Shown: piece after piece, positions 21,167 through 31,517 of the stretch
Layout: each line of letters begins with the position of its first letter
Numbering within the stretch: position 1 is the stretch's first letter
NCBI GenBank assembly: GCA_018241525.1
Contig: JAFEDR010000010.1
Coordinates: 310,001 to 374,000 of the forward strand
Length of the DNA: 64,000 nt
Direction: 5' to 3'
DNA from: Pseudomonadota bacterium
GTDB taxonomy: Bacteria > Pseudomonadota > Gammaproteobacteria > Steroidobacterales > Steroidobacteraceae
Notes under the pieces: model-generated
Databases searched by the model: none
Told to the model about the DNA's origin: nothing
Seen by the model: the letters and a program-made list of their open reading frames with translations, nothing else
Translations under genes and position numbers: made by a program

Positions 21167-22102
21167 TCAGCCGCCCGCGACCGGCGGCGCCGGCGGCTTG
21201 CGCGCAATGCTGGTCGCCATCGTGACGATCGAGGCGAGGTCGGTCAGCTGCGCCGGCACGACCAGCGTGGTCGAGTCCTTGGCGAGCTTGCCGAACTGGC
21301 GCACGTACTCCTCGCCGATCCGCAGCTGCATCGCCTCGATGCCGCCGCGCTCGCCGAGCGCGCCGCCGACCCGCCGCAGGCCCTCGGCGGTCGCGGTCGC
21401 GACCGCGAGGATCGCCGAGGCCTGACCCTCCGCCTCGTTGATCTGCTGCTGCTTGGTGGCCTCGGAGGCCTTGATCACCCGCTGCTTCTCGCCCTCGGCC
21501 TGGTTGATCTTCGCGTCGCGCTCGCCCTCGGAGGTCAGCACCACCGCGCGCTTCTCGCGCTCGGCGCGCATCTGCTTCTCCATCGCCGACAGCACGTCCT
21601 TGGGCGGCGTGATGTTCTTGATCTCGTAGCGCATCACCTTGACGCCCCAGACCACCGACGCCTTGTCGAGCTCGGCGACCACGTTGGCGTTGATCGTGCC
21701 GCGCGCCTCGAAGGTCTTGTCGAGCTCGATCTTGCCGATCTCGCTGCGCAGGGTCGTCTGCGCGAGCTGGGCGATCGCGAAGTTGTAGTTCGTGATGCCG
21801 TAGGAGGCGAGGTGCGGGTCGAGCACCTGCATGTAGAGCACCGCGTCGACCGCGACCTGGACGTTGTCGCGGGTGATGCAGACCTGCTCGGCGACGTCGA
21901 GCGCCTGCTCCTTGAGGCTGTGCCGGTAGGCGACGCGCTCGATGAACGGCACCAGGATGTGGAACCCCGCCTGCAGCGTGCGCGAGTACTTGCCGAGGTT
22001 CTCGACCACGTAGGCACTTTGCTGCGGCACGACCACCGCGGTGCGCGCGATCAGGATCACGACCAGGATCGCAATGAAGACGAAGACGAGCGCGGGGTAC
22101 AT
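21167..22102 (-). CDS. SPFH/band 7 membrane protein (QmcA/stomatin-like)
   Basis: A 311-residue protein with one N-terminal membrane segment (YPALVFVFIAILVVILIARTAVVV) and an SPFH domain (VVPQQSAYVVENLGKYSRTLQAGFHILVPFIERV, then RSEIGKIELDKTFEARGTINANVV). A long helical region (EREKRAVVLTSEGERDAKINQAEGEKQRVI) promotes oligomers, and the Ala/Pro tail is free. Such proteins form membrane microdomain cages and can modulate FtsH-type proteases. It follows an NfeD gene, 21 bases apart on the same strand, the standard NfeD-SPFH pair (E. coli ybbJ/qmcA). Confidence 0.92.
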   Translation of the reverse strand: MYPALVFVFIAILVVILIARTAVVVPQQSAYVVENLGKYSRTLQAGFHILVPFIERVAYRHSLKEQALDVAEQVCITRDNVQVAVDAVLYMQVLDPHLASYGITNYNFAIAQLAQTTLRSEIGKIELDKTFEARGTINANVVAELDKASVVWGVKVMRYEIKNITPPKDVLSAMEKQMRAEREKRAVVLTSEGERDAKINQAEGEKQRVIKASEATKQQQINEAEGQASAILAVATATAEGLRRVGGALGERGGIEAMQLRIGEEYVRQFGKLAKDSTTLVVPAQLTDLASIVTMATSIARKPPAPPVAGG

Positions 22103-22123
22103 GGCGGTTCCTCGGGCGAGGGA

Positions 22124-22558
22124 TCAGGCGTCGGGACGGACCGAGAGCGTCAGGCCGTGGATGCGGGTCACGCGCGCCTGGGCGCCGGCCGGGATCGGCT
22201 CCTCGGCATCGTTGCGCGCGGTCCAGAAGGTGCCGCGGTACTCGACCCGGCAGGTGGCGCCGGGATCGAGCGCATCCGGCAGGGTCAGCGTGCCGCCGAC
22301 CGGCCCGGTGGCGACCTCGGGCGGACGGCCGCGCAGGAGCCCGTAGATCCGGGCGCGGAAGAACCCCAGCAGCACGAGTGCCAGCGCGCTGAACAGCGCC
22401 CACTCGAGCCAGGGCGCGAGCCCCGGGATCGCGAGCGTCACGAGTCCCGTCACGATCGAGGCGCCGCCGATCAGCACGAGGTAGAACTGCGCGTCGACGA
22501 CGGCGAGCTCCGCCCCGAGAAGGATGGCGCCCGCGATGATCCAGCCCCACCAGCTCAC
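22124..22558 (-). CDS. NfeD family membrane protein
   Basis: A 144-residue protein with two to three transmembrane segments (about 5-22, 26-45, 50-70) followed by a C-terminal OB-fold (GPVGGTLTLPDALDPGATCRVEYRGTFWTARN, ARVTRIHGLTLSVRPD), the arrangement of short NfeD1b/YbbJ proteins. They partner the SPFH protein encoded just after it. I choose GTG 22558 because GGAGGAGG is six bases upstream and it starts right at the first membrane segment; an upstream ATG adds a Gly-rich extension. Confidence 0.88.
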   Translation of the reverse strand: MSWWGWIIAGAILLGAELAVVDAQFYLVLIGGASIVTGLVTLAIPGLAPWLEWALFSALALVLLGFFRARIYGLLRGRPPEVATGPVGGTLTLPDALDPGATCRVEYRGTFWTARNDAEEPIPAGAQARVTRIHGLTLSVRPDA

Positions 22559-22693
22559 GTGGCCTCCTCCCGACCGGGACCCTGCCCGGCCCGCCCGAGT
22601 ATAGACGCCGCCCGGTTTCGGCCCGTCGGACGGGCCGTGTGCCAACCAGAACTCGGGCCTGACGGCGGGATTGCAAGGCTGGTTCTGGTCTGG

Positions 22694-22713
22694 TACCTTT
22701 TCATCACAAGGTA
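22694..22713. promoter_or_regulatory. Inverted repeat before the PadR gene, likely operator
   Basis: TACCTT-(8 bases)-AAGGTA is a 6-bp inverted repeat ending 12 bases before the ATG of the PadR gene. PadR proteins often bind such sites overlapping their own promoter, so this is probably the autoregulatory site. Confidence 0.5.
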
Positions 22714-22725
22714 GCTGATAGGGCC

Positions 22726-23049
22726 ATGGACACCGACCAGAAGCTCGCGCCGCTCAGAAAGGGACTCCTGGAGTTCCTGGTGCTGCGCATCGTCAGCGGC
22801 TCGTCGGTCTACGTCGCCGACATCCTGCGGCGGCTCGCCGGCACCGAGTTCGCGACCCAGGAAGGGACCCTGTACCCGCTCCTCAGCAAGCTGCGTCGCG
22901 AGGGCCTCGTCGACTACCGCTGGCAGGAGTCGGACGCCGGCCCGCCCCGCAAGTACTACGCGCTGACCGACGCCGGCCGCGCGCAGCTCGCCGAGCTCGA
23001 CCGCTACTGGGCTCAGATCAACAAGACGATCGCCGAACTGGGGAACTGA
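22726..23049 (+). CDS. PadR family transcriptional regulator
   Basis: A 107-residue winged helix regulator: LLEFLVLRIVSGSSVYVADILRRLAG (helices 1-2), TQEGTLYPLLSKLRREGLVDYRW (recognition helix and wing) and PPRKYYALTDAGRAQLAEL, all typical of PadR proteins with a short C-terminal helix for dimerisation. It is followed after one base by the PspC-domain gene. PadR-PspC pairs of this kind control a membrane-stress type operon; the effector is unknown. Confidence 0.92.
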   Translation: MDTDQKLAPLRKGLLEFLVLRIVSGSSVYVADILRRLAGTEFATQEGTLYPLLSKLRREGLVDYRWQESDAGPPRKYYALTDAGRAQLAELDRYWAQINKTIAELGN

Positions 23050-23050
23050 C

Positions 23051-24247
23051 ATGCGCCAGGTCATCACCGTGAGCCTCAACGGCCGCGCCTATGCGCTCGA
23101 GGATGACGCGCACGCCGCGCTCGGCGCCTACCTCGCCGAGGCCTCGCGCGCGCTCGCGGCCAACCCGGACAAGGACGAGATCGTCGCCGACCTCGAACAG
23201 GCGATCGCCGACAAGTGCGATCGCTGCCTGTCGGCGCACAAGACGGTCGTCAGCCGCGCCGAGATCGAGGCAATCATCGGCGAGATGGGCCCGGTGGACG
23301 GTGCCGCGCCCTCCCCCGCGGGTGCCGCCGCGAGCAGCGCCGGCGCCGCCCCGGCGGGCGAGGCGCCGCGTGCCGAACCCGCCTCGCCGCCGCCGGCCGG
23401 CGCCGGCCCGGCGCCGCGCCGCCTGTACCAGATCAGCGAGGGCGCGCTCGTCAGCGGCGTCTGCAACGGCCTGGCGGCCTATTTCAACCTCGACGTCACG
23501 ATCGTGCGGCTCGCCTTCGTGGTGCTGACGTTCCTGACCGGCGGCGTGACCGTGCTCGTCTACCTGGTGCTGATGTTCGTCGTTCCCTACGCGAGCACCT
23601 CCGAAGAGCACGCCGCCGCGCGCGGCGTGCCCTTCAACGCCCGCGTGCTGGTCGAGCAGGCCAAGCAGAAGGCGGCGCAATTCACGAACAGCGCCGACTG
23701 GAAGGCCGACCGCTCGGCGTGGACGCGCGAGTGGCGGCGGACGCGCGCCGAGGTCCGCCGCGCGGTGCGCGAGGCGAAGGCCGAATGGCGCGCGCACCGC
23801 TGGGGTGCGGCGCCGCCGGGCGCACCGCCCGGGCCGCCGCCCTCGCCGGCGCCGTACGCCGCGCACGTTCTGTCGGGGCTCCTGCTCGCGATCCTCGGGC
23901 TCGTGCTCGCCGCGTTCACGATCGCCTGGGTGGTGGCGCTGCTGTCGCTCGCCTTCACCGGCTCGATCCTCGGCTGGTGGCTGCCGCACGGCGTGTCGTT
24001 CTGGATCGCGATCGTCGTGCTGATCGTGATCTACCAGCTGGTCGCCTGGCCGCTGAAGGCCGCACGCCGCGCGGTGTACGGTGCCCGCGGCGTCTACCAC
24101 GCGCCGGCGGTCGCCGCCTGGGACGGCATCGTGACGCTGGCGGTGCTGCTGGCGCTCGGCTGGTACGCCTACGGCCACGTCGCGGGCTTCCACGACCTGG
24201 TCGAGCACGTCCGGGCCGCCTTCGAGAACTTTGCCGACAGCGTATGA
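23051..24247 (+). CDS. PspC domain membrane protein
   Basis: A 398-residue protein. Residues 1-85 are a soluble helical module (DDAHAALGAYLAEASRAL.., EIVADLEQAIADKC) of the kind fused to PspC in such operons. A Pro/Ala linker leads to the PspC domain (RRLYQISEGALVSGVCNGLAAYFNLDVTIVRLAFVVLTFLTGG), with two membrane segments. A charged linker and two or three further membrane segments follow (about 280-305, 320-342, 360-380). PspC-type proteins sense envelope stress. It is co-transcribed with PadR, and its stop overlaps the next small gene. Confidence 0.88.
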   Translation: MRQVITVSLNGRAYALEDDAHAALGAYLAEASRALAANPDKDEIVADLEQAIADKCDRCLSAHKTVVSRAEIEAIIGEMGPVDGAAPSPAGAAASSAGAAPAGEAPRAEPASPPPAGAGPAPRRLYQISEGALVSGVCNGLAAYFNLDVTIVRLAFVVLTFLTGGVTVLVYLVLMFVVPYASTSEEHAAARGVPFNARVLVEQAKQKAAQFTNSADWKADRSAWTREWRRTRAEVRRAVREAKAEWRAHRWGAAPPGAPPGPPPSPAPYAAHVLSGLLLAILGLVLAAFTIAWVVALLSLAFTGSILGWWLPHGVSFWIAIVVLIVIYQLVAWPLKAARRAVYGARGVYHAPAVAAWDGIVTLAVLLALGWYAYGHVAGFHDLVEHVRAAFENFADSV

Positions 24248-24375
24248 CCGCCCGCGCACGCCTGCTGATCGTGCTCGTCGCGCTCGCCGGCTCGGGGTTG
24301 CAGCAGGCGAGCCTCGTGCGCGGGCTCGCCGCGCACCTGCCGGCGGCGGCGCTGCACGTGCCGCGCGTGCGTTAG
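24244..24375 (+). CDS. Small hypothetical exported peptide
   Basis: A 43-residue product (MTARARLLIVLVALAGSGLQ...) with a signal-peptide-like start, whose ATG overlaps the stop of the PspC gene in ATGA. The coupling suggests translation, though it is short and overlaps the end of the convergent lipoprotein gene by four bases. No family recognised. Confidence 0.45.
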   Translation: MTARARLLIVLVALAGSGLQQASLVRGLAAHLPAAALHVPRVR

Positions 24376-24947
24376 TTCGGGGTCGATGCCGCCGGGGTCT
24401 TGTGCAGGTCCTCGGCGCAGCGGCGGCTGTCGTCGGCGGTGATCGTCACGTACGGCCGGAATGCCGGCAGGCCGGCGGCCACGGCCTCCTGTGCGCCGCG
24501 CAGCGTCTCGAGTCCGGTACAGAGCTCCGCGGCGGCCGCCTTGACGACCTCGGCCTTCGCCTCGACCTTGCTCTTGACCTCGGACATGTCGCCCTTGACG
24601 AGCCCGCCGACGACGCTGCTCGCGGCCGCCGCGCCGACGTCGGCGCCCGCCTTGCCGACCGACTTCGCCTGCTCGATGAACGACTGGCTCGCGGCGTAGA
24701 ACGCGGCCAGCGAGTGGCGCTGCGCGTCGTCGACTGTCACCGGCTGGCCGGCAATGGTCAGGTCGCCGGCCGGGCTGACGCGCGCCTCGCCGCCGGGACC
24801 GTCGATCGCGACCGCGCCGTCGCGGATCGAGAGCGAGCCGTGGTTGGACAGGTGGATCGTGCCCTCGCCCCGGCCGCAGGCGCCGAGCGCGAGCGCCAGC
24901 GAGGCGACGAGGACCGGGAGTCGGGGAACGGGCAGTCGTCCGGCCAT
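24372..24947 (-). CDS. Lipoprotein, YggN (DUF2884)-like
   Basis: A 191-residue protein with a lipoprotein signal (LVASLALALGAC, Cys at about 24). The mature part starts with beta strands GTIHLSNHGSLSIRDGAVAIDGPGGEARVSPAGDLTIAGQPVTVDDAQRHSLAAFY, close to the YggN/DUF2884 pattern, then a helical Ala/Lys-rich region with two Cys (LCTGLETLRGAQEAV, RRCAEDL) that may form a disulfide. Function unknown in the family. ATG 24947 is chosen as it begins the signal peptide. Confidence 0.72.
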   Translation of the reverse strand: MAGRLPVPRLPVLVASLALALGACGRGEGTIHLSNHGSLSIRDGAVAIDGPGGEARVSPAGDLTIAGQPVTVDDAQRHSLAAFYAASQSFIEQAKSVGKAGADVGAAAASSVVGGLVKGDMSEVKSKVEAKAEVVKAAAAELCTGLETLRGAQEAVAAGLPAFRPYVTITADDSRRCAEDLHKTPAASTPN

Positions 24948-25051
24948 GGGGAACTCCGTCGCGCCCGGCTTCGACGTCCCGGGCGCGCCGAGCCTAGCAC
25001 CTTCCGCCGGGTGCGAACCGCTATGCTGCCGCCGGGCAGCGGGAGCCTTCC

Positions 25052-26491
25052 ATGACGGACGCGATCTGGGCCTGGTCGGCGCGGCAGACGGCGCGCGCCG
25101 TTCGCGCGCGCGAGGTGTCCGCGGTCGAGGTGCTGCGCTCGCACCTCGCAAGGCTCGACGCCGCCAACCCCGCGGTCAATGCGGTCGTCCGCGACCTGCG
25201 GCGCGAGGCGCTCGCCGCCGCGCGCGCGATCGACCGCGCGCTCGCCCGGCGCGAGCCGCTCGGCCCGCTCGCCGGCGTGCCGGTGACGGTCAAGGAGAAC
25301 GTCGACGTGCGCGGCTGGCCGAACCCGAACGGCGTGCCGGCGCAGCTTAGCCTCATCGCTCCGGACGACGCGCCGGTGGTCGCCAACCTGCGGCGCGCGG
25401 GCGCGGTGGTGTTCGGGCTCACGAACACCCCGGAGTTCTCGCTGCGCGGCTTCACCGACAACCCCCTGCACGGCCTGACGCTGAACCCGTGGGACCCGTC
25501 GATCACCTGCGGCGGCTCCTCGGGCGGCGCCGGCGCGGCGGTCGCGCTCGGCATCGGCGCGATCGCGCACGGCAACGACATCGGCGGCTCGCTGCGCTGG
25601 CCGGCGCACTGCAACGGCATCGCGACCATCCGGCCGACGCAGGGACGCGTGCCGGCCTACAACCCGAGCGCGCCGAGCGAGCGTCCGCTCGCGGCGCAGC
25701 TGATGTCGGTACAGGGGCCCCTCGCGCGCGAGGTGCGCGACGTCGAGCTCGCCCTGCAGGCGATGAGCGCCCGCGACCCGCGGGATCCGTGGTGGGTGCC
25801 GGCGCCGCTCAAGGGTCCACCCGTGGCGAAGCCGGTGCGCGTCGCGCTCGCGCGGCTGCCGGCCGACCAGGTGGTCGACGCCGACACCGTCGCCTGCCTC
25901 GGCCAGGCCGCCCGGCACCTCGAGGACGCCGGCTACGCGGTCGAGGAAGCGGTGCTGCCCGACCTCGACGGCACCTGGCAGCTCTGGGCGGACCTGCTCG
26001 CGACCGAGATCGCGCTGCTGCAGGAAGCGCAGATGAACGCGGTCGGGTCGCCGCCGTTCCGACAGGCGCTCGCGGGCCTGCGCGTCCTTGCCCGGCCGCT
26101 CGATGCGCCAGGCTACATGCGGGCGCTGGCCGAGCGCACGCGGCGGCTGCGCGAGTGGCTCCTGTTCCTCGAGCGCTATCCGCTCGTGCTGACGCCGACC
26201 ACGGTGCGGCCGACGCCCGGACCGCGCGCCGACCTCGGCGGCGACGCGGCACTGCGCGAGATCTTCCACAACGACCTGCGCTTCGTGTCGGCGATCAACG
26301 TGCTCGGCCTGCCGGCGGCGGTCGTGCCCGCGGGGTTGCTCCGGGGCCAGCCGGTCGGCGTGCAGATCATCGCGTCCCGCTACCGCGAGGACCTGTGCCT
26401 CGCGGCGGCGCGCGCCATCGAGCGACGGGTCGGGATCCTCACGCGCCGCCTGTGGGCGCGCGAGGCCGCGCCGCAAGCCCGGCGGCGCTAA
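25052..26491 (+). CDS. Amidase (amidase signature family)
   Basis: A 479-residue amide hydrolase. The Ser-cisSer-Lys triad is visible: Lys in GVPVTVKENVDVRG (about residue 78), the cis-Ser in GGSSGGAGAAVALG and the nucleophilic Ser in NDIGGSLRWPAHCNGI (about 178), with the FGLTNTPEFS segment before it. The C-terminal LPAAVVPAGLLRGQPVGVQIIASRYRED is the usual end of the fold. The substrate is not predictable; it is not GatA, as no gatB or gatC is near. It starts with ATG 25052 and converges with the next gene, overlapping four bases. Confidence 0.9.
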   Translation: MTDAIWAWSARQTARAVRAREVSAVEVLRSHLARLDAANPAVNAVVRDLRREALAAARAIDRALARREPLGPLAGVPVTVKENVDVRGWPNPNGVPAQLSLIAPDDAPVVANLRRAGAVVFGLTNTPEFSLRGFTDNPLHGLTLNPWDPSITCGGSSGGAGAAVALGIGAIAHGNDIGGSLRWPAHCNGIATIRPTQGRVPAYNPSAPSERPLAAQLMSVQGPLAREVRDVELALQAMSARDPRDPWWVPAPLKGPPVAKPVRVALARLPADQVVDADTVACLGQAARHLEDAGYAVEEAVLPDLDGTWQLWADLLATEIALLQEAQMNAVGSPPFRQALAGLRVLARPLDAPGYMRALAERTRRLREWLLFLERYPLVLTPTTVRPTPGPRADLGGDAALREIFHNDLRFVSAINVLGLPAAVVPAGLLRGQPVGVQIIASRYREDLCLAAARAIERRVGILTRRLWAREAAPQARRR

Positions 26492-27024
26492 CGCGGCTTC
26501 GCCTGCGCAGCGCGCAGCGCCCGCGCGAGCCGCGCGGCGGCGCCGTCGATCGCCACCCGCGCATCCGCCCAGGCATCGCCCGCCGGCGAGGCGACGTCGA
26601 AGTCCGGGGCGTAATGGTCCCGTGCGACCCGGGCGAGCACTTGTCCGGTCGCATCGCGCACCTCGGCGGTCAGCCGTGCGCCACCGAGCGAGCGCGAGCG
26701 CAGCGGATCGAGCGCGGGATTGGTCAGGACCTCGGCGCGGGTCGGGTGGCTTGCGACCGCGTCCTCGAGGACGACCGAGACGGTGAGCGAGGCGGCCGTC
26801 GAGGGTGCCGCACGGCGGATCGCGCGCACCATCGCCTCGGTCGCAATCGCGCGCAGGGTGTCGGCTTCGGCATCGCCGTAGCGGTCGGCAAACCGCGCCG
26901 CGAGCCCCGCGGCGAAGGTCACCGTCACGGCGGGCGCCGGCGGGGTGGCGGGTGGTGCGGCCGCTCCCGCGAGCGCGCCGCCTCCCGCGAGGAGACCGAA
27001 CAGCAAGCCCAAGCGGATCAGCAT
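26488..27024 (-). CDS. Hypothetical exported protein
   Basis: A 178-residue protein with a signal peptide (MLIRLGLLFGLLAGGGALAGAAA). The mature part alternates strands and helices (VTVTFAAGLAARFADRYGDAEADTLRAIATEAMVRAIRR, LTAEVRDATGQVLARVARDHY), with a pattern seen in periplasmic proteins of the DUF3313 kind, but I cannot place it in a family with confidence. It is convergent with the amidase gene and divergent from the DUF3291 gene. Confidence 0.6.
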   Translation of the reverse strand: MLIRLGLLFGLLAGGGALAGAAAPPATPPAPAVTVTFAAGLAARFADRYGDAEADTLRAIATEAMVRAIRRAAPSTAASLTVSVVLEDAVASHPTRAEVLTNPALDPLRSRSLGGARLTAEVRDATGQVLARVARDHYAPDFDVASPAGDAWADARVAIDGAAARLARALRAAQAKPR

Positions 27025-27137
27025 GGGGATCCCTCCTCGCCTGTTCCCGGCGGCCGGCCGGGCTCCGCTACTATGGACCGAGGCTGCCGACGGGAGTTCG
27101 CCGGAGCGCGGCCAGGCGGACAGCCCCGGGGGTTCGG

Positions 27138-27641
27138 ATGCGTATCGCCTTCATGACGATGGTGCTGCTCAAGGCCGAGCGGGCGAGCCCGGCGGTGGCG
27201 GGGTTCATGGAGCGCATCGCCGGCGCCTTCGCCGCGGCCGAGGCGCTACCCGGGTTCGTCGATCGGGCACGCGTCGACCCGGCGACCGGGCTCTACAACT
27301 GGGGCGTGCGCGGCGTGCCATCCACGTTCCCGGTGCCGGATCCGGGCGATCGGCTCGCGCATACGCTCTCGGTCTGGCGCGACCTCGAGTCGGTGGCCCA
27401 GTACAGCTATCGCGGACTGCATGCCGAGGCCGTCAAGCGGCGCGGCGACTGGTGCGTGCCGCCGACCTGGCCCACGTACTACGCCTGGTGGATCGCGGAC
27501 GACGCCTGGCCCACGTGGGAAGAGGGCTACCGGCGTTTCGACCGGATCCACCGCCACGGGCCGACAGCCGAGGCGTTCGATTTTCGCCGGCCGTACACGG
27601 CCGACGGCACGCCGACGACGCTGAAGCGCTCGGCGACCTAA
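27138..27641 (+). CDS. DUF3291 domain protein
   Basis: A 167-residue protein starting with ATG 27138 (MRIAFMTMVLLKAE). It has the DUF3291 layout: LPGFVDRARVDP, LSVWRDLESVAQYSYRGLHAEAVKRRGDWCV, PTYYAWWIADDAWPTWEEGYRRFDRIHRHGPTAEAFDFRRPY. This group of dimeric alpha/beta-barrel proteins is related to antibiotic-monooxygenase folds; no activity is known. It stands alone between divergent and convergent neighbours. Confidence 0.8.
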   Translation: MRIAFMTMVLLKAERASPAVAGFMERIAGAFAAAEALPGFVDRARVDPATGLYNWGVRGVPSTFPVPDPGDRLAHTLSVWRDLESVAQYSYRGLHAEAVKRRGDWCVPPTWPTYYAWWIADDAWPTWEEGYRRFDRIHRHGPTAEAFDFRRPYTADGTPTTLKRSAT

Positions 27642-27711
27642 TCCGCCCCGCCCGCGCCGGCCGCCGTCCGGCAGACTCCGAACTTGCCGTGCCGCGCGAT
27701 TCCGTCGCGGC

Positions 27712-28353
27712 TCAGGGATCCTGCCGCCAGGTCCACTTCACCCGATGCCAGGCAGCCACGGGATGTCCGTCGCTGGCCCGCGGAATCCACCGCTGCACCG
27801 CGAGGCAACGGATCGCCGCGGTGTCGAGACGCGGGATGCCCGACGAGCGCCGCACGTTGATTCCTCGAACACGCCCGTCGGCGTCCACGTACATGTTGAG
27901 CACGACCATGCCTTGCTCGTGCCTCTCTCGCGACTCGCGCGGGAAGTACGGCAGGCACGCTTCGCCGAGATTAACGTGGGGATCCGCGCGCGCGAGCAAC
28001 ACTCCGGAAGGCGTTCGGTCGTCCGGGTCTGACTGGATGAGACGCACCAGTCCGGCGGCGCAGTCACGCAGTTCAGGCGTGTCGGCCGGCACGCCGATGG
28101 ACGTGCATTGGTGCGTTGCTTCCGCGAGAAGATCGCGCTCCGCGGCTGCGTGCGGCTCACTTGGCGCAGGCGCTTGCACCGCCTCGTCAGCACCGCCCTC
28201 GGCGAGCCCCTGAGCGCTGCTCGTCACCATGGCTGCCAGGCCGAGAATCGGCACCGCCAGAAGGGCCGAAATGCGCGCTCGGAAGCGCGCGTGTGCCGCA
28301 GCCCCTCCCTTCGAGTGTCGCTGCACGAGGCAGATTGCGGCTCTGAACCTCAT
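27712..28353 (-). CDS. TonB C-terminal domain-like protein
   Basis: A 213-residue protein with one hydrophobic segment near the N-terminus (RISALLAVPILGLAAMVTSSAQ) and a Pro/Ala linker. The last 80 residues (ACLPYFPRESRERHEQGMVVLNMYVDADGRVRGINVRRSSGIPRLDTAAIRCLAVQRWIPR) are a TonB C-terminal fold with its GxVxxxxVxxSSG..LD.AA pattern. No exbB or exbD is near, and the linker is short, so a role as a general periplasmic TonB-like protein is more likely than iron-transport energising. Two Cys pairs may be oxidised. The 280 bases upstream hold no recognised gene. Confidence 0.72.
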   Translation of the reverse strand: MRFRAAICLVQRHSKGGAAAHARFRARISALLAVPILGLAAMVTSSAQGLAEGGADEAVQAPAPSEPHAAAERDLLAEATHQCTSIGVPADTPELRDCAAGLVRLIQSDPDDRTPSGVLLARADPHVNLGEACLPYFPRESRERHEQGMVVLNMYVDADGRVRGINVRRSSGIPRLDTAAIRCLAVQRWIPRASDGHPVAAWHRVKWTWRQDP

Positions 28354-28633
28354 CCCTCACCTCCCGATCGAAGCCCGTCGGGTGCCGTCGCGCAAGTCAC
28401 CGTTGGCGGCGGAAACCCGGTGCGGTCTGACGTGCTGCCGAGCGACTCCATGCACCTGCACGGCGCGAGGACACGCGGCGCCTTCCGTGACTTCCACTGC
28501 GATCCTCAGCATTCGACCTTCAAACGACCCGGCGCGTTGCTGCCCTGATGGGTCTGCCGTTTCGGCGCGTCGCGCGCGGCCTCGCTAGAATTGCGCCGCG
28601 CACCTACCGCGTCTCTGCCTCGCGGGCCCCTCG

Positions 28634-29110
28634 ATGCTTCACCGCTACACCGTCATCACCTTCTTCTGCCTGCTAGCAGCCCTCTTCGTGCCGAGTGCGG
28701 ATGCCGCTTCGGGCCGTCCCGTGGACTGGATCATCGCATTACGAGATGCCGCGCTACAGCGCGGTGCGGATGCGACCCTGCCGCCACATCTCAGTGTCAT
28801 GCTCGAGCTGACCCGCGAGGAACACGCGATGCCGGTTCGGCAGTGGGCAAGACGCGAGGGCAGCACCGTCCATACCTTCAATATCATCAGGGCGAGCGAC
28901 GGCGCGCCGATCCTCGTGGTCACGGACGAACGTGCGAAGACCACCAGGGCTTATTCGCTTACATCCGAAGGCGAGCTCAAGCGCGCGGTAGTTTACGGCG
29001 CCGGTCGCCGGACCGAAGTCGTACCGGTTGCGCGGGCGCGCGAGGGCTTCCGCGCCGAGCGCGACTACTGGGCGGGTCTGGTCACTCGGCCTGATTCGGC
29101 GCCTCGATGA
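28634..29110 (+). CDS. Hypothetical exported protein
   Basis: A 158-residue protein with a signal peptide (MLHRYTVITFFCLLAALFVPSADA). The mature part contains ELTREEHAMPVRQWARREGSTVHTFNIIRASDGAPILVVTDERAKTTRAYSLTSEGELKRAVVY, which looks like a small beta-rich domain. No family recognised. It lies between the divergent TonB-like gene and tRNA-Ser. Confidence 0.6.
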   Translation: MLHRYTVITFFCLLAALFVPSADAASGRPVDWIIALRDAALQRGADATLPPHLSVMLELTREEHAMPVRQWARREGSTVHTFNIIRASDGAPILVVTDERAKTTRAYSLTSEGELKRAVVYGAGRRTEVVPVARAREGFRAERDYWAGLVTRPDSAPR

Positions 29111-29226
29111 GAGAAGCCGCCGCCGACCCGCTCTCGCCCGAAGGCGATCGGCCCGGGTTCGCCTATGCGAAGGGCGACCGCCCCATCGATCACGGCTTGA
29201 AGAGCGCCCGGACCATGCGAGCGATT

Positions 29227-29316
<90 letters not shown>

Positions 29317-29420
29317 GCAGCGGCGCCGACGCGCGACGCACTGTACCTGAGGGGCCACGGAGCCGGAACTGACGCCCCGGGAGGATCGCGTGCGACGCGA
29401 GCGGCGTCGCACGCCAGCGG

Positions 29421-30086
29421 TCAGCCGGCCTCGCGGCCGCGGGAGCCGCTGGCGGCGGTTGCCGGCTTGGCGAGCAGCTGCTCCACGTCCTCGGCGAGGC
29501 GGCCGAGATTGCGCCCCTCGTCGGACTTGAGGCGTGAGAGCACGAGCGAGCGCAGCGCGGCGAGGTGCGCCGTCAGCCGGGCGCGCGTGAGCAGCGGCGT
29601 GAAGTGCTTCTCGAACCGTTCGGGGGTGCGCAGCTGCGCCGCCTCGTGCTCGCGGCCGAGGTCGGCGACGTACCAGACGCGCAGCACGTAGGCGAGCACG
29701 GCCGGCGTCACCGCCCCCTGCACGCAGCCCTCGCGCTCGAGCGCCATGCGCATGCGGTTGTAGATCTCGCTCTGCACGATCGGCCGCACCGTGGGGTCGC
29801 CGCAGGCCGCGGGATCCTCGATCAGGCGCCGGAACATCTCCCAGGCCTCGCTCTTGCGTCCGAAGCGGTGCATCAGCACCGCGCTGCGCAGGCGGACCGC
29901 CGCGGGTGCGACGCTCGGACCGTAACGTTGCTCGAGGTGCTTCAGGTCACCGATGGCCTCGGCGGCTGCCTCGCCGTCGGCGGCGAGGTCGCGGCGGATG
30001 CGGGCGGCGCGCCCCGCGACCGTGCTCGGCTCGCCATTGGCCGCGTCGCCGCGCCGGCGACCCCGGAAAAATGCCCACCACGCCAT
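29421..30086 (-). CDS. Hypothetical helical protein
   Basis: A 221-residue, mostly helical soluble protein (MAWWAFFRGRRRGD...). Segments such as AIGDLKHLEQRYGPSVAPAAVRLRSAVLMHRFGRKSEAWEMFRRLIEDP suggest tetratricopeptide-like hairpins, but repeats are too irregular to be sure. It is the last protein gene in the ftsK-lolA-vanZ-rarA-serS direction, 120 bases after serS. The start ATG 30086 is chosen because the 27-residue extension upstream is unlike a protein. Function unknown. Confidence 0.6.
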   Translation of the reverse strand: MAWWAFFRGRRRGDAANGEPSTVAGRAARIRRDLAADGEAAAEAIGDLKHLEQRYGPSVAPAAVRLRSAVLMHRFGRKSEAWEMFRRLIEDPAACGDPTVRPIVQSEIYNRMRMALEREGCVQGAVTPAVLAYVLRVWYVADLGREHEAAQLRTPERFEKHFTPLLTRARLTAHLAALRSLVLSRLKSDEGRNLGRLAEDVEQLLAKPATAASGSRGREAG

Positions 30087-30206
30087 GCGGTTATCCCTGA
30101 ATGCCGGCGTCGGCGCCGGTGCATTTGACGAAGTCCGGATAGTCGGCCGGGAACCGCAGAAATACAAGGGGATAACCGTCGCAATCCGCGGACGGAAATC
30201 CCCCGC

Positions 30207-31517
<1,311 letters not shown>

